A stretch of 58,976 bases of DNA from Acidobacteriota bacterium. GTDB taxonomy: Bacteria > Acidobacteriota > Terriglobia > Terriglobales > Acidobacteriaceae. The notes under the pieces are model-generated. The model saw only the letters and a program-made list of their open reading frames with translations. It did not search any database and was not told where the DNA came from. Below are positions 1-8,273 of this stretch, one piece after another. The stretch covers positions 1-58,976 of the forward strand of contig JABBOG010000023.1 of the NCBI GenBank assembly GCA_019351975.1, in the 5' to 3' direction. Made by a program: the position numbers and the translations under genes. The first letter of the stretch is position 1, and each line of letters opens with the position of its first letter.

Positions 1-63
1 AACTTTGTCATCCTTCGCGAAGCGGAGGACCTGCCTTCCCACTCCTCAACCCAGTATCGATGC
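1..63. repeat. Dispersed repeat, copy 1
   Basis: A 63-base unit that begins AACTTTGTCATCCTTCGCGA and ends CAGTATCGATGC. It recurs almost identically at 80-142, with a 79-base period and two visible base differences. It contains the palindrome TTCGCGAA. The unit reaches the window edge, so the array may extend upstream. Elements of this GTCATCC...GGAGGACC type occur between genes in acidobacterial genomes; their function is not known to me. Confidence 0.85.
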
Positions 64-79
64 GTCCCCAACACCGCTG

Positions 80-142
80 AACTTTGTCATCCTTCGCGAA
101 GCGGAGGACCTGCTTTCCCACTCCTCAGCCCAGTATCGATGC
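80..142. repeat. Dispersed repeat, copy 2
   Basis: Second copy of the 63-base unit at 1-63, in the same orientation, separated from it by 16 unrelated bases. It ends 32 bases before the preferred ribD start at 175. An ATG at 139 that is in frame with ribD lies in the last bases of this repeat, which argues against using it as the start. A third, diverged copy of the core lies inside ribD at about 933-973. Confidence 0.85.
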
Positions 143-174
143 CTCCCCCCCACACCGTCTATCCTGTACCCAGC

Positions 175-1395
175 ATGTCCCTCACCCCGCAAGACGCCCT
201 CCACCTCACCCGAGCCCTCACACTCGCCCAGCAAGCCATAGGTCTCGCCTCCCCCAACCCCACCGTAGGCTGCGTCCTCACCCAGCACGACACCCCCATC
301 GCCGAAGGCGCACATCTCTACAACGCCCGCGACCACGCCGAAATCGCCGCCCTCAAACAAGCCGCCGCAGCGGGCCGCTCGACCCTCGGTGCCACCGCCT
401 ACGTCACCCTCGAACCCTGCTCCCATCAAGGCCGCACCGGCCCCTGCGCCGACGCCCTCATCGCCGCCGGCATTGCCCGCTGCGTCGTCGCCACCTCCGA
501 CCCCAACCCGCTCGTCAGCGGTTCCGGCATCGCCAAACTCCGCGCCGCCAACATCTCCGTCACCCTCATCGACCCCACTCACCCGTTAGCCCAGCAGGGC
601 CGCCAGCTTAACGACGCCTTCGCCCACTTCATCCAACACCGCCGCCCCTTCGTCACCCTCAAAGCCGCGCTCTCCGTCGACGGCAAACTCGCCCCTCCTC
701 CCTCCACCCGCACCGCCGCCACCCCCCACTGGCTCACCGGCACCGCCGCCCGCGCCGACGTCCAGCTCCTCCGCCACGCCTCCGACGCCATCCTCACCGG
801 CATCGGCACCGTCCTCGCCGACAACCCCTCCCTCACCGACCGCACCGGTCTCCCCCGCCGCCGCCCCCTCCTCCGCGTCATCCTCGACACCCACCTCCGC
901 ACCCCTTTGAGTTACCCGGACCACCTCAAATCTTGTCATCCTTCGCCGCACTCGGAGGACCCGCTTTTGCCCACCACCCTCATCCTCTGCTCCGACTCCC
1001 TCTCCACCGCCCCCGCCGGCCGCGAAGCAGCCCTCCGCGCTCTCAACATCGAAGTCGTCCGCATCCCAACCGCACCCTACGGCCACCTCGACCTCCCCGC
1101 CGTCCTCACCCACCTCGCCGACCGCAACATCATCAGCCTCCTCCTCGAAGCCGGCTCAACCCTCAATGCCGCCTTCCTGCGCACGAACCTCGTCGACAAG
1201 CTCCTCATTTACTACACAGAACACGAACTGGGCCGCGACGCCCTCCCCTTCGCCGCAAACTTCGACTCCCCGTACGCCCTCCAGCAGCGCCTCACCCAAA
1301 TCACCCGCACGCCCTTCCCCTCCGACATTCCCCCCAACACCGAAGACATCCGCATCACCGGCTACCTCCACGACCCCTGGGCCGCCACCCCATAG
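175..1395 (+). CDS. ribD: Bifunctional riboflavin biosynthesis deaminase/reductase RibD
   Basis: Catalyses two consecutive steps of riboflavin synthesis: deamination of the pyrimidine derived from GTP, then NADPH-dependent reduction of its ribosyl side chain. The N-terminal deaminase domain shows the zinc site HAE (His54) and PCSHQGRTGPC (Cys82, Cys91). The C-terminal reductase domain begins near FVTLKAALSVDGKLA and continues with LTG and SDAILTGIGTVLADNP. I chose ATG 175 because it puts MSLTPQDALH at the usual N-terminus; an in-frame ATG at 139 lies in a repeat. At 406 residues it is longer than the usual 360-370. Part of the excess comes from residues about 253-267 (SCHPSPHSEDPLLPT), encoded by an in-frame copy of the dispersed repeat. 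No FMN riboswitch is visible upstream and no other rib gene is adjacent. Confidence 0.9.
   Translation: MSLTPQDALHLTRALTLAQQAIGLASPNPTVGCVLTQHDTPIAEGAHLYNARDHAEIAALKQAAAAGRSTLGATAYVTLEPCSHQGRTGPCADALIAAGIARCVVATSDPNPLVSGSGIAKLRAANISVTLIDPTHPLAQQGRQLNDAFAHFIQHRRPFVTLKAALSVDGKLAPPPSTRTAATPHWLTGTAARADVQLLRHASDAILTGIGTVLADNPSLTDRTGLPRRRPLLRVILDTHLRTPLSYPDHLKSCHPSPHSEDPLLPTTLILCSDSLSTAPAGREAALRALNIEVVRIPTAPYGHLDLPAVLTHLADRNIISLLLEAGSTLNAAFLRTNLVDKLLIYYTEHELGRDALPFAANFDSPYALQQRLTQITRTPFPSDIPPNTEDIRITGYLHDPWAATP
933..973. repeat. Diverged dispersed-repeat core inside ribD
   Basis: TTGTCATCCTTCGC, a short changed loop, then CGGAGGACC and a GC-TTTT-CCCAC tail match the repeat units at 1-63 and 80-142 in order and orientation. 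It sits in the reductase half of ribD and is translated in frame without a stop. The palindromic centre of the other copies (TTCGCGAA) is replaced by TTCGCCGCACTC here. I infer an old insertion that kept the reading frame. Confidence 0.75.
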
Positions 1396-1713
1396 CCTTC
1401 CGCCTCAAGACCTCTGCTAACCGAGATCCGTTACATCCGTAGGCTGATAGCTCGAATCCGCCCTCAACACCTGGGTTTTATCGTTCGTCGCAGCAAGAGC
1501 TTCGCATACGTTTCGGTTGTGAATCCGGTCTGCGCGGACAATAACACCGAAGTACCGCATAAACCCTTCAGGTGCCCACGGAGGTACGAACCATAAGATT
1601 TACCGTCTCTAGAATCTGATTCCATTCCGCGAGAATGTATCTGCTAAAGCCCACTCGTCCGGCGATCAGGCCAAGCGTCCAGTGCTCGCCGGCAGCAAAT
1701 CCATTGCGCCCGA
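1396..1713. other. Intergenic region between ribD and a response regulator
   Basis: No gene is called here. On the minus strand a stretch from about 1770 down to a stop at 1568-1570 reads like protein (…AAGEHWTLGLIAGRVGF…) in a frame different from the neighbouring response regulator. It could be a decayed C-terminal tail or chance, and I cannot assign it. I see no tRNA or clear terminator. Confidence 0.35.
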
Positions 1714-2157
1714 TCAGCTCGCAAGCGCCGTCTGCGCGCCCGATGCTGCCTCCACCGTCACAGACTGCACACGCTTCTTCGGCCCTCGCTTCCGTGCCAC
1801 CAGAATCCTAATCCTATCAAGCACTTCCGCTGGCGTGCACGCTCCTTTAGGCAAAAACGCATCTGCAGACGCCGCTCGATCAAAGTTCGCCACCGTCCCA
1901 GAAACCAACAGAGTCGGCAACCCAGGATGAACCTGTTTTGCCCTTCGAATCAACTCGTTACCATCCATTTGCGGAAGTATTAGATCAGCTAATAGCAGGT
2001 CCACCGCACCCTCCGTGACCTCCTGTAAATATTCCAAGGCCTCCGCCGCCGTCGTCATTCCCAGAACTCTGTACCCGCGCGTCTCCAGCAAAAACTTCCT
2101 CACTGACAAAACCTGCTCGTTATCATCCACACACAAAATCGTCTTCCTCGGGCGCAT
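1714..2157 (-). CDS. Single-domain response regulator (CheY-like receiver)
   Basis: A stand-alone phosphoacceptor receiver of about 147 residues. The acidic pocket is in ILCVDDNEQ, the phosphorylatable Asp in LLLADLILPQMDG, the conserved Ser/Thr in LLVSGT and the Lys in FLPKG. No output domain follows; the last 25 residues are basic and probably unstructured. ATG 2157 is chosen because GGAGAG lies 8 bases upstream and MRPRKTILCVDDN then opens the receiver. The frame stays open to 2292 without resembling the family. No kinase is adjacent, so it probably acts through another phosphorelay or by protein contact. Confidence 0.8.
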   Translation of the reverse strand: MRPRKTILCVDDNEQVLSVRKFLLETRGYRVLGMTTAAEALEYLQEVTEGAVDLLLADLILPQMDGNELIRRAKQVHPGLPTLLVSGTVANFDRAASADAFLPKGACTPAEVLDRIRILVARKRGPKKRVQSVTVEAASGAQTALAS

Positions 2158-2766
2158 CTCATTCTCTCCAATCCGGTAAACACCGGCAACTCTGTCTTGT
2201 TCCAACGTCCACAACCAACCTCTCTCCGTCCAGCAAATCAGAAAGAGCAGCTTTTTGAGCGAAGTTCTCCCACATGCGCCAACCTTCATCAAAATGAAGG
2301 CGCATTGGGTTATTCGCTCGATCGAGCGTTAACCCGTCTCAGCAAGAGCACATGGAGGGGCATCACGTTGGCCGCAAAACTGCGCTGGCCACGTCCTGCT
2401 AAGCTTCTTTAAAACAGCAGGAAACAGAAACAAGCTCTCCTGCTGCTTCAAAGATGGCGCTGAAGCAGTCCCCTCACACACGAACCACTTCGAGCACCTT
2501 GCTCGAGCGCCGGTACGGGTCGTATTCCTCCAAATCCACGGGTCTCCTCTACAGCGCGCGGCCTTACAAAGCTTTCATCGCAGCGCAGAGAATCCCAGTA
2601 GGTCCTTTGGAATCAATCAAATTGTCAGTAAATCAGGCGAAAAACTTTCGTCCGCACAGCCATCAGCTAAGGGACGATTTGCTGAGCATACGGAGCCATT
2701 CCCCTCATGGCAACAGTGAAATTTCGACGAATTTCCCCCCACTTCGATATAGCGCTTCCACTGACC
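2158..2766. other. 609-bp non-coding stretch
   Basis: I find no convincing gene. There is a perfect 14-base palindrome, CGCTCGATCGAGCG, at 2315-2328 and a short hairpin GAGCACCTTGCTC near 2491-2503. The stretch lies upstream of the response regulator and downstream of the PhzF-like gene, both on the minus strand, so it must hold the regulator's promoter and perhaps the other gene's terminator. I could not pick either with confidence. Confidence 0.4.
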
Positions 2767-3729
2767 TCACACATCGCTTGTCCCTGTTGGCGTTTGTGGT
2801 TCCACGCCTGTGGGAATCTCCTCTTCGTGAGGCAGGAAAAACCGTCCCTCTGCCACAGGAATGGTGCGCCCGGATACGAACACCGATCCCACCTTCCCGT
2901 CAACGAGCGTCGCTTGGGCCTCCATTCGGCTCGGCCTGCTTATCGCCATCCCTTGCTCAATCAACACTTTCGCGCCCGAATCAGCCAAACCATTCTTCAC
3001 AAGCCATGAGATACAACAACCTGCGGCCGATCCCGTAGCCGGATCCTCTCCCGAATAGAACTGCATTCGAGCCCGCCACGTTCCTCCACCGCCTGGCGCT
3101 GGAGCAATGCAATAAAAAAAGTGCGCATCACTCGTATCCAACCAGGCCTTAGCATCCTTCTGCGAGATTTGTAATGTTTCGAGAACCTCATAGGATCGCA
3201 GCAAGATAATGCAGAAAGGCACCCCCGTCGACACCGTCTGCGGACAAAACCCTTCCGCAAGGTCGTCCGCTGCTAGACCAATAACCCGTGCCACCTCAGC
3301 TCGATCATGTGTATCGCCAAATACCGGATCGTTTTGCATCATCGTTGCCTTCACCCCAAATTCAAAATCGCTAACCCTTTCAAATCGAACAGATATGCGC
3401 CCTACACTCAACCGCAGCATGATACTATCTTGTCCCCGAAGCAGACCGTGGTTCAAGTGCAGCCACGTCGCTGTCCCGAGCGTGGGATGCCCGGCAAATG
3501 GCAGTTCTTCCTCCGTCGTGAAGATCCGCACGCGCACTCCCTCGCGCCGTTCCACCTCCGGATCGTCCGGCAATATAAACGTTGTTTCCGCAAGATTGGT
3601 TTCACGCGCCAGCGCCTGCATCCTAAGATCGGACAAGCCCGTTGCATCATGAAAAACAGCCAAAGGATTGCCCTCAAGAGGCTTCTCCGCAAAAACATCC
3701 AACACCGAATAGTTCAAAGTTCGCAGCAT
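2767..3729 (-). CDS. PhzF-family isomerase-like protein
   Basis: A 320-residue member of the PhzF (diaminopimelate-epimerase fold) family. Both halves carry family marks: VLDVFAEKPLEGNPLAV at the N-terminus, the catalytic-Glu region ARETNLAETTFI near residue 45, LPFAGHPTLGTA, and in the second half DPATGSAAGC, the anion-binding loop. True PhzF isomerises trans-2,3-dihydro-3-hydroxyanthranilate in phenazine synthesis. No other phenazine gene is nearby, so the substrate here is unknown. The start at 3729 gives the canonical N-terminus. Length is slightly above the usual 280-300 because of a C-terminal tail after about residue 295. Confidence 0.85.
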   Translation of the reverse strand: MLRTLNYSVLDVFAEKPLEGNPLAVFHDATGLSDLRMQALARETNLAETTFILPDDPEVERREGVRVRIFTTEEELPFAGHPTLGTATWLHLNHGLLRGQDSIMLRLSVGRISVRFERVSDFEFGVKATMMQNDPVFGDTHDRAEVARVIGLAADDLAEGFCPQTVSTGVPFCIILLRSYEVLETLQISQKDAKAWLDTSDAHFFYCIAPAPGGGGTWRARMQFYSGEDPATGSAAGCCISWLVKNGLADSGAKVLIEQGMAISRPSRMEAQATLVDGKVGSVFVSGRTIPVAEGRFFLPHEEEIPTGVEPQTPTGTSDV

Positions 3730-4055
3730 TTCACCATGCTACCTTCCTGCGATGAGCTCTGGCGGCGGTATTCTTGACTCACGGCTCACCTCGCCGTAGG
3801 CTATCTCTATGAGTCGGTGCAGAAGGCCTCAGTGGAACTCGTCCAAGCGGTCCATTATGCACCCTGCCATCATTCTTTGCGTTCCTGAAACGTCCGCCGT
3901 CAACCCGACTGCCAATTGTTGTCGTTGTATACATCTCGGTTTTGAACCACCGATGTAAACGCGTCAATTTTTTGGTTTCAGAGGCATTTCAAACGCGATC
4001 TAGCTTGTACCCTCGAGACTCCCGCATAAAGCCCGAACATAAAGGATTGGTTCAC
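3730..4055. other. Divergent intergenic region, PhzF-like gene / peroxiredoxin
   Basis: A 326-base gap between two divergently transcribed genes, so it should hold both promoters. I see no convincing -35/-10 pair and no operator. Short open frames across it have no recognisable product. Confidence 0.35.
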
Positions 4056-4712
4056 ATGTCGCTTCGTATCAACGATATCGCGCCCGACTTTACCGCCGAA
4101 ACCACCCAAGGCACCATCCATTTTCACGACTGGATTGGCGATAGCTGGGCAGTCCTTTTTTCTCATCCAAAAGACTTTACCCCCGTCTGCACCACAGAAC
4201 TGGGAGCCGTAGCGGGGCTCGAGCGTCAATTCGCAGAGCGCGGTGCCAAGGTGATTGGACTCTCAGTTGATCCAGTTGACAGCCATGGCAAGTGGGCCAC
4301 CGACATCGAGGACGTAAGCGGATTCAAAGTCAACTATCCCATCATCGGCGACCCCGAACTCAAGATCGCGAAGCTCTACGATATGCTCGCCGCTGAAGAG
4401 GGTGACAGTTGCGAAGGCCGAACCCCAGCAAACAACGCACCCGTGCGCACCGTCTTCATCATCGGACCAGACAAGCGCATCAAGCTCCTCTTCGCATATC
4501 CTATGACCACGGGTCGTAACTTCGACGAAATCATCCGCGTCCTTGATTCCATGCAGTTGACTGCGAAGCATAAAGTTGCAACCCCGGCCAATTGGAAGCA
4601 AGGTGATGATGTCATCATCACCGGTGCCGTCTCGGATGAAGAAGCAGGCAAGATCTTCCCAGGCTTCAAGACAATCAAGCCTTACCTGCGCACGACATCT
4701 CAGCCAAAGTAA
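4056..4712 (+). CDS. 1-Cys (Prx6-type) peroxiredoxin
   Basis: A thiol peroxidase of 218 residues that reduces hydrogen peroxide and alkyl hydroperoxides in the cytoplasm. The active site is SHPKDFTPVCTTELG, with the peroxidatic Cys near residue 48, followed by GLSVDPVDSHGKW and, further on, the conserved Arg region APVRTVFIIGPD. The long C-terminal part (PYLRTT end) is typical of the Prx6 subfamily rather than of AhpC. ATG 4056 is chosen because AAAGGA lies 9 bases upstream and MSLRINDIAPDF then aligns with family N-termini. It stands alone, followed by tRNA-Cys 57 bases downstream. Confidence 0.9.
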   Translation: MSLRINDIAPDFTAETTQGTIHFHDWIGDSWAVLFSHPKDFTPVCTTELGAVAGLERQFAERGAKVIGLSVDPVDSHGKWATDIEDVSGFKVNYPIIGDPELKIAKLYDMLAAEEGDSCEGRTPANNAPVRTVFIIGPDKRIKLLFAYPMTTGRNFDEIIRVLDSMQLTAKHKVATPANWKQGDDVIITGAVSDEEAGKIFPGFKTIKPYLRTTSQPK

Positions 4713-4769
4713 GTCAAATTTGTGCATTGCGCGTTCCGGTGAAGTTTCCCCAACGTAATCTCAACCTAG

Positions 4770-4845
4770 GCACCGATGGCGAAGTGGCTAACGCGCTGGT
4801 CTGCAAAACCAGTATTCATGGGTTCAAATCCCATTCGGTGCTCCA
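4770..4845 (+). tRNA. tRNA-Cys (GCA)
   Basis: The acceptor stem GCACCGA/TCGGTGC closes at 4770-4776 and 4835-4841. The anticodon stem CTGGT/ACCAG holds the loop CTGCAAA, giving anticodon GCA. The T-arm carries GGTTCAAATCC. The discriminator base is U and CCA is encoded at 4843-4845. A U discriminator fits bacterial cysteine tRNAs. A serine-recombinase remnant begins just downstream. Confidence 0.95.
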
Positions 4846-4857
4846 AATTTCAATGAC

Positions 4858-5184
4858 TTAGCCGTTTATCGGCATGGGATGCTTATGCCCTGTTGGGTCA
4901 TTGCGTGGGGAGCATCCCTCCGCTTCCCCGACCAGTCGACGAACGCTCCGAAGCATTCGCATTACCTGCACCGCGGACCATTGACCGCCGCGCGGCGTCA
5001 TCTCGCCGCGTAAATTGAGCCAAGTGCGGTATAGGACACCCAGATCCGGGAGATGGATTACGGAAGAACGTCCAGTCAGGCGGAAAATGCATGAGGCCGG
5101 GTATGACTCCGATGGAGCCGCCTGGAAAGCGATCGATTTCAGGTCACGTCTCTTGTCCAGTCTTAAGACTGTGTCGAGTGTCAT
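4858..5184 (-). pseudogene. Serine-recombinase C-terminal remnant
   Basis: The minus-strand frame contains RGEMTPRGGQWSAVQVMRML. This matches the LNxRGIPTPRGGxWSAxxVxRxL signature of the C-terminal region of serine recombinases. The catalytic N-terminal resolvase domain (YxRxS) is absent, and the sequence before the motif is unrecognisable, so I read this as a decayed fragment rather than a gene. It starts about 13 bases from the 3' end of tRNA-Cys, a favoured neighbourhood for integrated elements. Its limits are approximate. Confidence 0.45.
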
Positions 5185-5324
5185 CTCCTCAAAACGCAGG
5201 CTACTTCCTCAACGATCCCAGCGTCCCGCAATCAGCCCGCCGCCTTAGCCGCCATGATCGCCAACCTCCGACGCGCCCGACCGAGGGACGTTAATCCTAT
5301 GAGCCTCCGCACACAACCAAAACT

Positions 5325-6950
5325 CTAGCGCAACCCCAGAACAGAGCCGCGAGCCGCCGGCGGATCATTGTCCTCGTCGTTAGCTTTATGCTGTTTGCGC
5401 TTGGGCTTCTGCTGCAGCTCTTCGGACTTTGCATCTGCGCTTTTTACCGACGGCGTTGGAAGCAGCCTCGCCGAACTCTGTAGCGATTCCACGTGCTTGG
5501 GAGCCTCCATCTGAACCTTTGGCGCTTCAAGCAATATCGGCTGCTCAGCAGGCGCAGGCCCGTCAATCACTACCGTCTTCGCATTCAGAAACTCACGCAT
5601 CCCAACCGCAGCCAGTTCGCGTCCGTAGCCCGATCGCTTGATGCCGCCGAACGGAAGTCGCGGGTCGCTGGCAACCAGCGCGTTAATAAACACCGCGCCA
5701 CACTGCAGCTCCGCCGAAAGCCGCTGCTGCTCTGCATCCTCCATCGTCCACGCGCTCGCGGCCAGCCCAAACGGCGTACTGTTCGCTAACAAGATCGCCT
5801 CGTCCAACGAATTCACTTTAAACAGCAGCGCAACAGGCCCAAAAATCTCTTCCTGGCAGATCGATGAGCTGCGATGAACGCCAGCAATCACCGCAGGTTT
5901 GAAGTAGTTCCCTCCACCAGAGACTGTGCTGGGAACGCGTTCGCCACCCGTCAGCACACGGCCTCCGGCAGCCTTCGCCCGAGCCACCTGCGCCAGCAGA
6001 TCGTCAAGAATCTGCGTTGTAGCCAGCGGCCCAATCTCCGTAGACTCCAGCATCGGATCGCCCACCCGCAGCTCAGCCATGCGCGTCGTAAATCCCCGCT
6101 CGAATTCGTCGTACACGTCCTTATGCACGATGAAGCGCTTGGCTGCAATGCAGCTCTGCCCATTGTTGATGCACCGCGCCTTCACCGCATTGGGAATCGC
6201 GAGCTTCAGATCTGCCGAAGGAAGAACGATGAACGCATCCGATCCCCCGAGCTCAAGCACGCTCTTCTTGATGAGCCACCCCGCCTGCGCCGCAACCGCT
6301 CGCCCCGCGGCCTCCGAGCCCGTTACCGTCACCGCAGCAACCCGTTCATCGTTCAGCACGCGCTCCACCCGTCGCGCTTCAATCAGCAGCGTCTGAAACG
6401 TCCCCCGAGGAAAACCCGCACGCCGTATCAACGCTTCAATCGCCAGCGCACACTGCGGCACATTCGACGCATGCTTCAGCAGCCCGACATTGCCAGCCAT
6501 CAGCGCAGGGGCGGCGAACCGGAACACCTGCCACAGCGGGAAGTTCCACGGCATCACGGCCAGCACAACACCCAGCGGATCATACCGAACAAAGGCCTTA
6601 CGATGGTCATGGCTATCCGGCACGTCCGCAGGAATATGCTCATGCGCAAGCATCCGTGCGGCATTTTCCGCGTAGTAGCGGCAAACATCAGCGCACTTCG
6701 ACACCTCCGACCGCGCCGCTGCCAGCGTCTTGCCCATCTCCGCCGTTATCAGCGCCGCCAGTTCTTCGCGGTCGTATTCAAGCAACGACGCAAGCCGTCG
6801 CATCCAGAACGCGCGCTGGTCGAGAGACTCCAACGGATAAGACTTCGCCGCACTTGAGGCGACAGCAAGCTTCGCCTCCAGCGCCTCGGGCGATAAGGGA
6901 TCAAAACTTCGTAGAACTTTACCAGTGGCCGGGTTCAAAGATTGGATCAT
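5325..6950 (-). CDS. NAD(P)-dependent aldehyde dehydrogenase, succinate-semialdehyde type
   Basis: Oxidises an aldehyde, probably succinate semialdehyde, to the acid. The ALDH landmarks are present: VMPWNFPLWQV (cofactor-binding region), VTVTGSEAAGR, the Glu in VLELGGSDAF, and the catalytic Cys in CINNGQSCIAAKR. The MIQSLNPATGK opening and PFGGIKRSGYGREL end place it with the short succinate-semialdehyde dehydrogenases. ATG 6950 gives that opening; the frame runs on to 7070 without family resemblance. About 75 residues are appended after the normal end (…EFLNAKTVVI). They are rich in Pro, Gln, Lys and Ser with a KPKRKQHK cluster, and are probably disordered. The family usually ends near 455-460 residues; this protein has 541. 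Confidence 0.85.
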   Translation of the reverse strand: MIQSLNPATGKVLRSFDPLSPEALEAKLAVASSAAKSYPLESLDQRAFWMRRLASLLEYDREELAALITAEMGKTLAAARSEVSKCADVCRYYAENAARMLAHEHIPADVPDSHDHRKAFVRYDPLGVVLAVMPWNFPLWQVFRFAAPALMAGNVGLLKHASNVPQCALAIEALIRRAGFPRGTFQTLLIEARRVERVLNDERVAAVTVTGSEAAGRAVAAQAGWLIKKSVLELGGSDAFIVLPSADLKLAIPNAVKARCINNGQSCIAAKRFIVHKDVYDEFERGFTTRMAELRVGDPMLESTEIGPLATTQILDDLLAQVARAKAAGGRVLTGGERVPSTVSGGGNYFKPAVIAGVHRSSSICQEEIFGPVALLFKVNSLDEAILLANSTPFGLAASAWTMEDAEQQRLSAELQCGAVFINALVASDPRLPFGGIKRSGYGRELAAVGMREFLNAKTVVIDGPAPAEQPILLEAPKVQMEAPKHVESLQSSARLLPTPSVKSADAKSEELQQKPKRKQHKANDEDNDPPAARGSVLGLR

Positions 6951-7035
6951 AAGAAAAGATGATTGCTGGCTGCGCGTTACCGAGTTTGATGAAGTCGTGT
7001 GAGTAGTGTAGCTGTACCAGAGGCTGGTTGCGAGC

Positions 7036-8067
7036 TTATGGTGCTTTCGCGCCCTCCAGCGTCTGCACAAACGCCCAAAACGGTGCGTTCGACTGAAGCT
7101 TCACAATCGAAGGATCAGTCGCCGGATCCGGCAAAGTCTCTCCCGGCAGCGTATTGGCTCTGCGCTGAAACGCCTGCTCCAGATGCGTCCGCGCACCAGC
7201 CGCATCTCCCTGCTCTGCGTTTGCGCAGGCCAGGTTGTAGTAATACAAAGGATAGGTCGGGTCGATTGCAATGGCAGCTTCGTTCACCGCCTTGGACTGG
7301 TTGAAATGCCCAGCCAATCCAAGCGCCATGGAGAGCTGGTCCGTAGTCACTCGCCGCAGCGTCCGTGGATCTGACGAGCCCCCCACCAGCTTCAGCGCCG
7401 CCTCATATGCCGCCGCCGCACCGTCATACTCACGGTTCCTAAACTCTACCGTAGCGTACGTGAACGCACCGCGAAACGTAGGTGCGGCGGTAGCATCGAA
7501 GTTCAAATTCGTCAGAATGTCCTTGATTCGCTGCAACGGAATCAGGCCCGCGGAGATTGGATGCGGCGACGAAAACGTCAGGTCAGCGCACAGATTTCCA
7601 GACGCCACAAACGCACGCACAGCGCTCGAGCTGCTGTCCTTAGGAATCATCAGCACCAGCGCCACATCCGCCCCCGTTACGGATTGCAGCTCAATCCGAT
7701 TCATCGCTGCATCCAGCGATCTTTGCCCCTCGCTCCGTAGCACCGCATCACGGCACGCAGGCGCCGTCAGATACGAATGCTGCGGCCAGACAAACAGCGA
7801 TCCGGAGAACAAAATGCCATGATCGCCCGCATAGATTCCAAAAAGATCTCCATCCGACTTCGCAGCCATGCCCGTAACTTTGAAGCTTCCCTGCGGAATA
7901 GAAAGGGCTCCCGCATGAAATGGCAGCGCAAAAAGTAGCCGAGGATTCGTCGTCTGCGCACGGCAGCTCGTCCCCACAAGAAGCAGCATCACAGACACCA
8001 GCATTAGCCGCTTGGGCAGCACGCCGACAGACTGCCAGACGCGGCTCCCTCGAACACCAATCCTCAT
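7036..8067 (-). CDS. Secreted or lipid-anchored TPR-containing protein
   Basis: A protein of about 343 residues with an N-terminal hydrophobic segment (LMLVSVMLLLVGTSC) that looks like a signal peptide, possibly processed near SCRAQ. The middle is unassigned. From about residue 215 it has tetratricopeptide-like helices (FRNREYDGAAAAYEAALKL and YYYNLACANAEQGDAAGAR), suggesting a periplasmic protein-protein adaptor. ATG 8067 is chosen because it places the signal peptide near the N-terminus. The aldehyde dehydrogenase begins 86 bases downstream on the same strand, so the two may be cotranscribed. The function is unknown. Confidence 0.7.
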   Translation of the reverse strand: MRIGVRGSRVWQSVGVLPKRLMLVSVMLLLVGTSCRAQTTNPRLLFALPFHAGALSIPQGSFKVTGMAAKSDGDLFGIYAGDHGILFSGSLFVWPQHSYLTAPACRDAVLRSEGQRSLDAAMNRIELQSVTGADVALVLMIPKDSSSSAVRAFVASGNLCADLTFSSPHPISAGLIPLQRIKDILTNLNFDATAAPTFRGAFTYATVEFRNREYDGAAAAYEAALKLVGGSSDPRTLRRVTTDQLSMALGLAGHFNQSKAVNEAAIAIDPTYPLYYYNLACANAEQGDAAGARTHLEQAFQRRANTLPGETLPDPATDPSIVKLQSNAPFWAFVQTLEGAKAP

Positions 8068-8273
8068 ACTAAGAGTGTAGAAGCACACACCCCAATCTGT
8101 ACTGCGCGCCACCCAAATGGCTCCGCATCTCCTGTTCCCATGCATTGCATATGCCGCAAGAGCCAACAGCAGAACACCATTCCCCGCGCTTCGGCCTGCT
8201 TTTGAACGATAATCTAGCTGCAGCACTGCGCGCGTACCATCTGCGCATCGACCAGCAACGCAGGAGACACACG

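Noticed and set aside
139-175. Extended N-terminus for RibD from ATG 139
   Set aside because: That ATG lies within the dispersed repeat and the added residues do not resemble RibD; ATG 175 gives the family N-terminus.
2454-3038. 194-codon plus-strand open frame in the gap before the PhzF-like gene
   Set aside because: Overlaps the 3' end of the PhzF-like gene on the other strand and its product is Ser/Pro/Arg-rich without a family or ribosome binding site.
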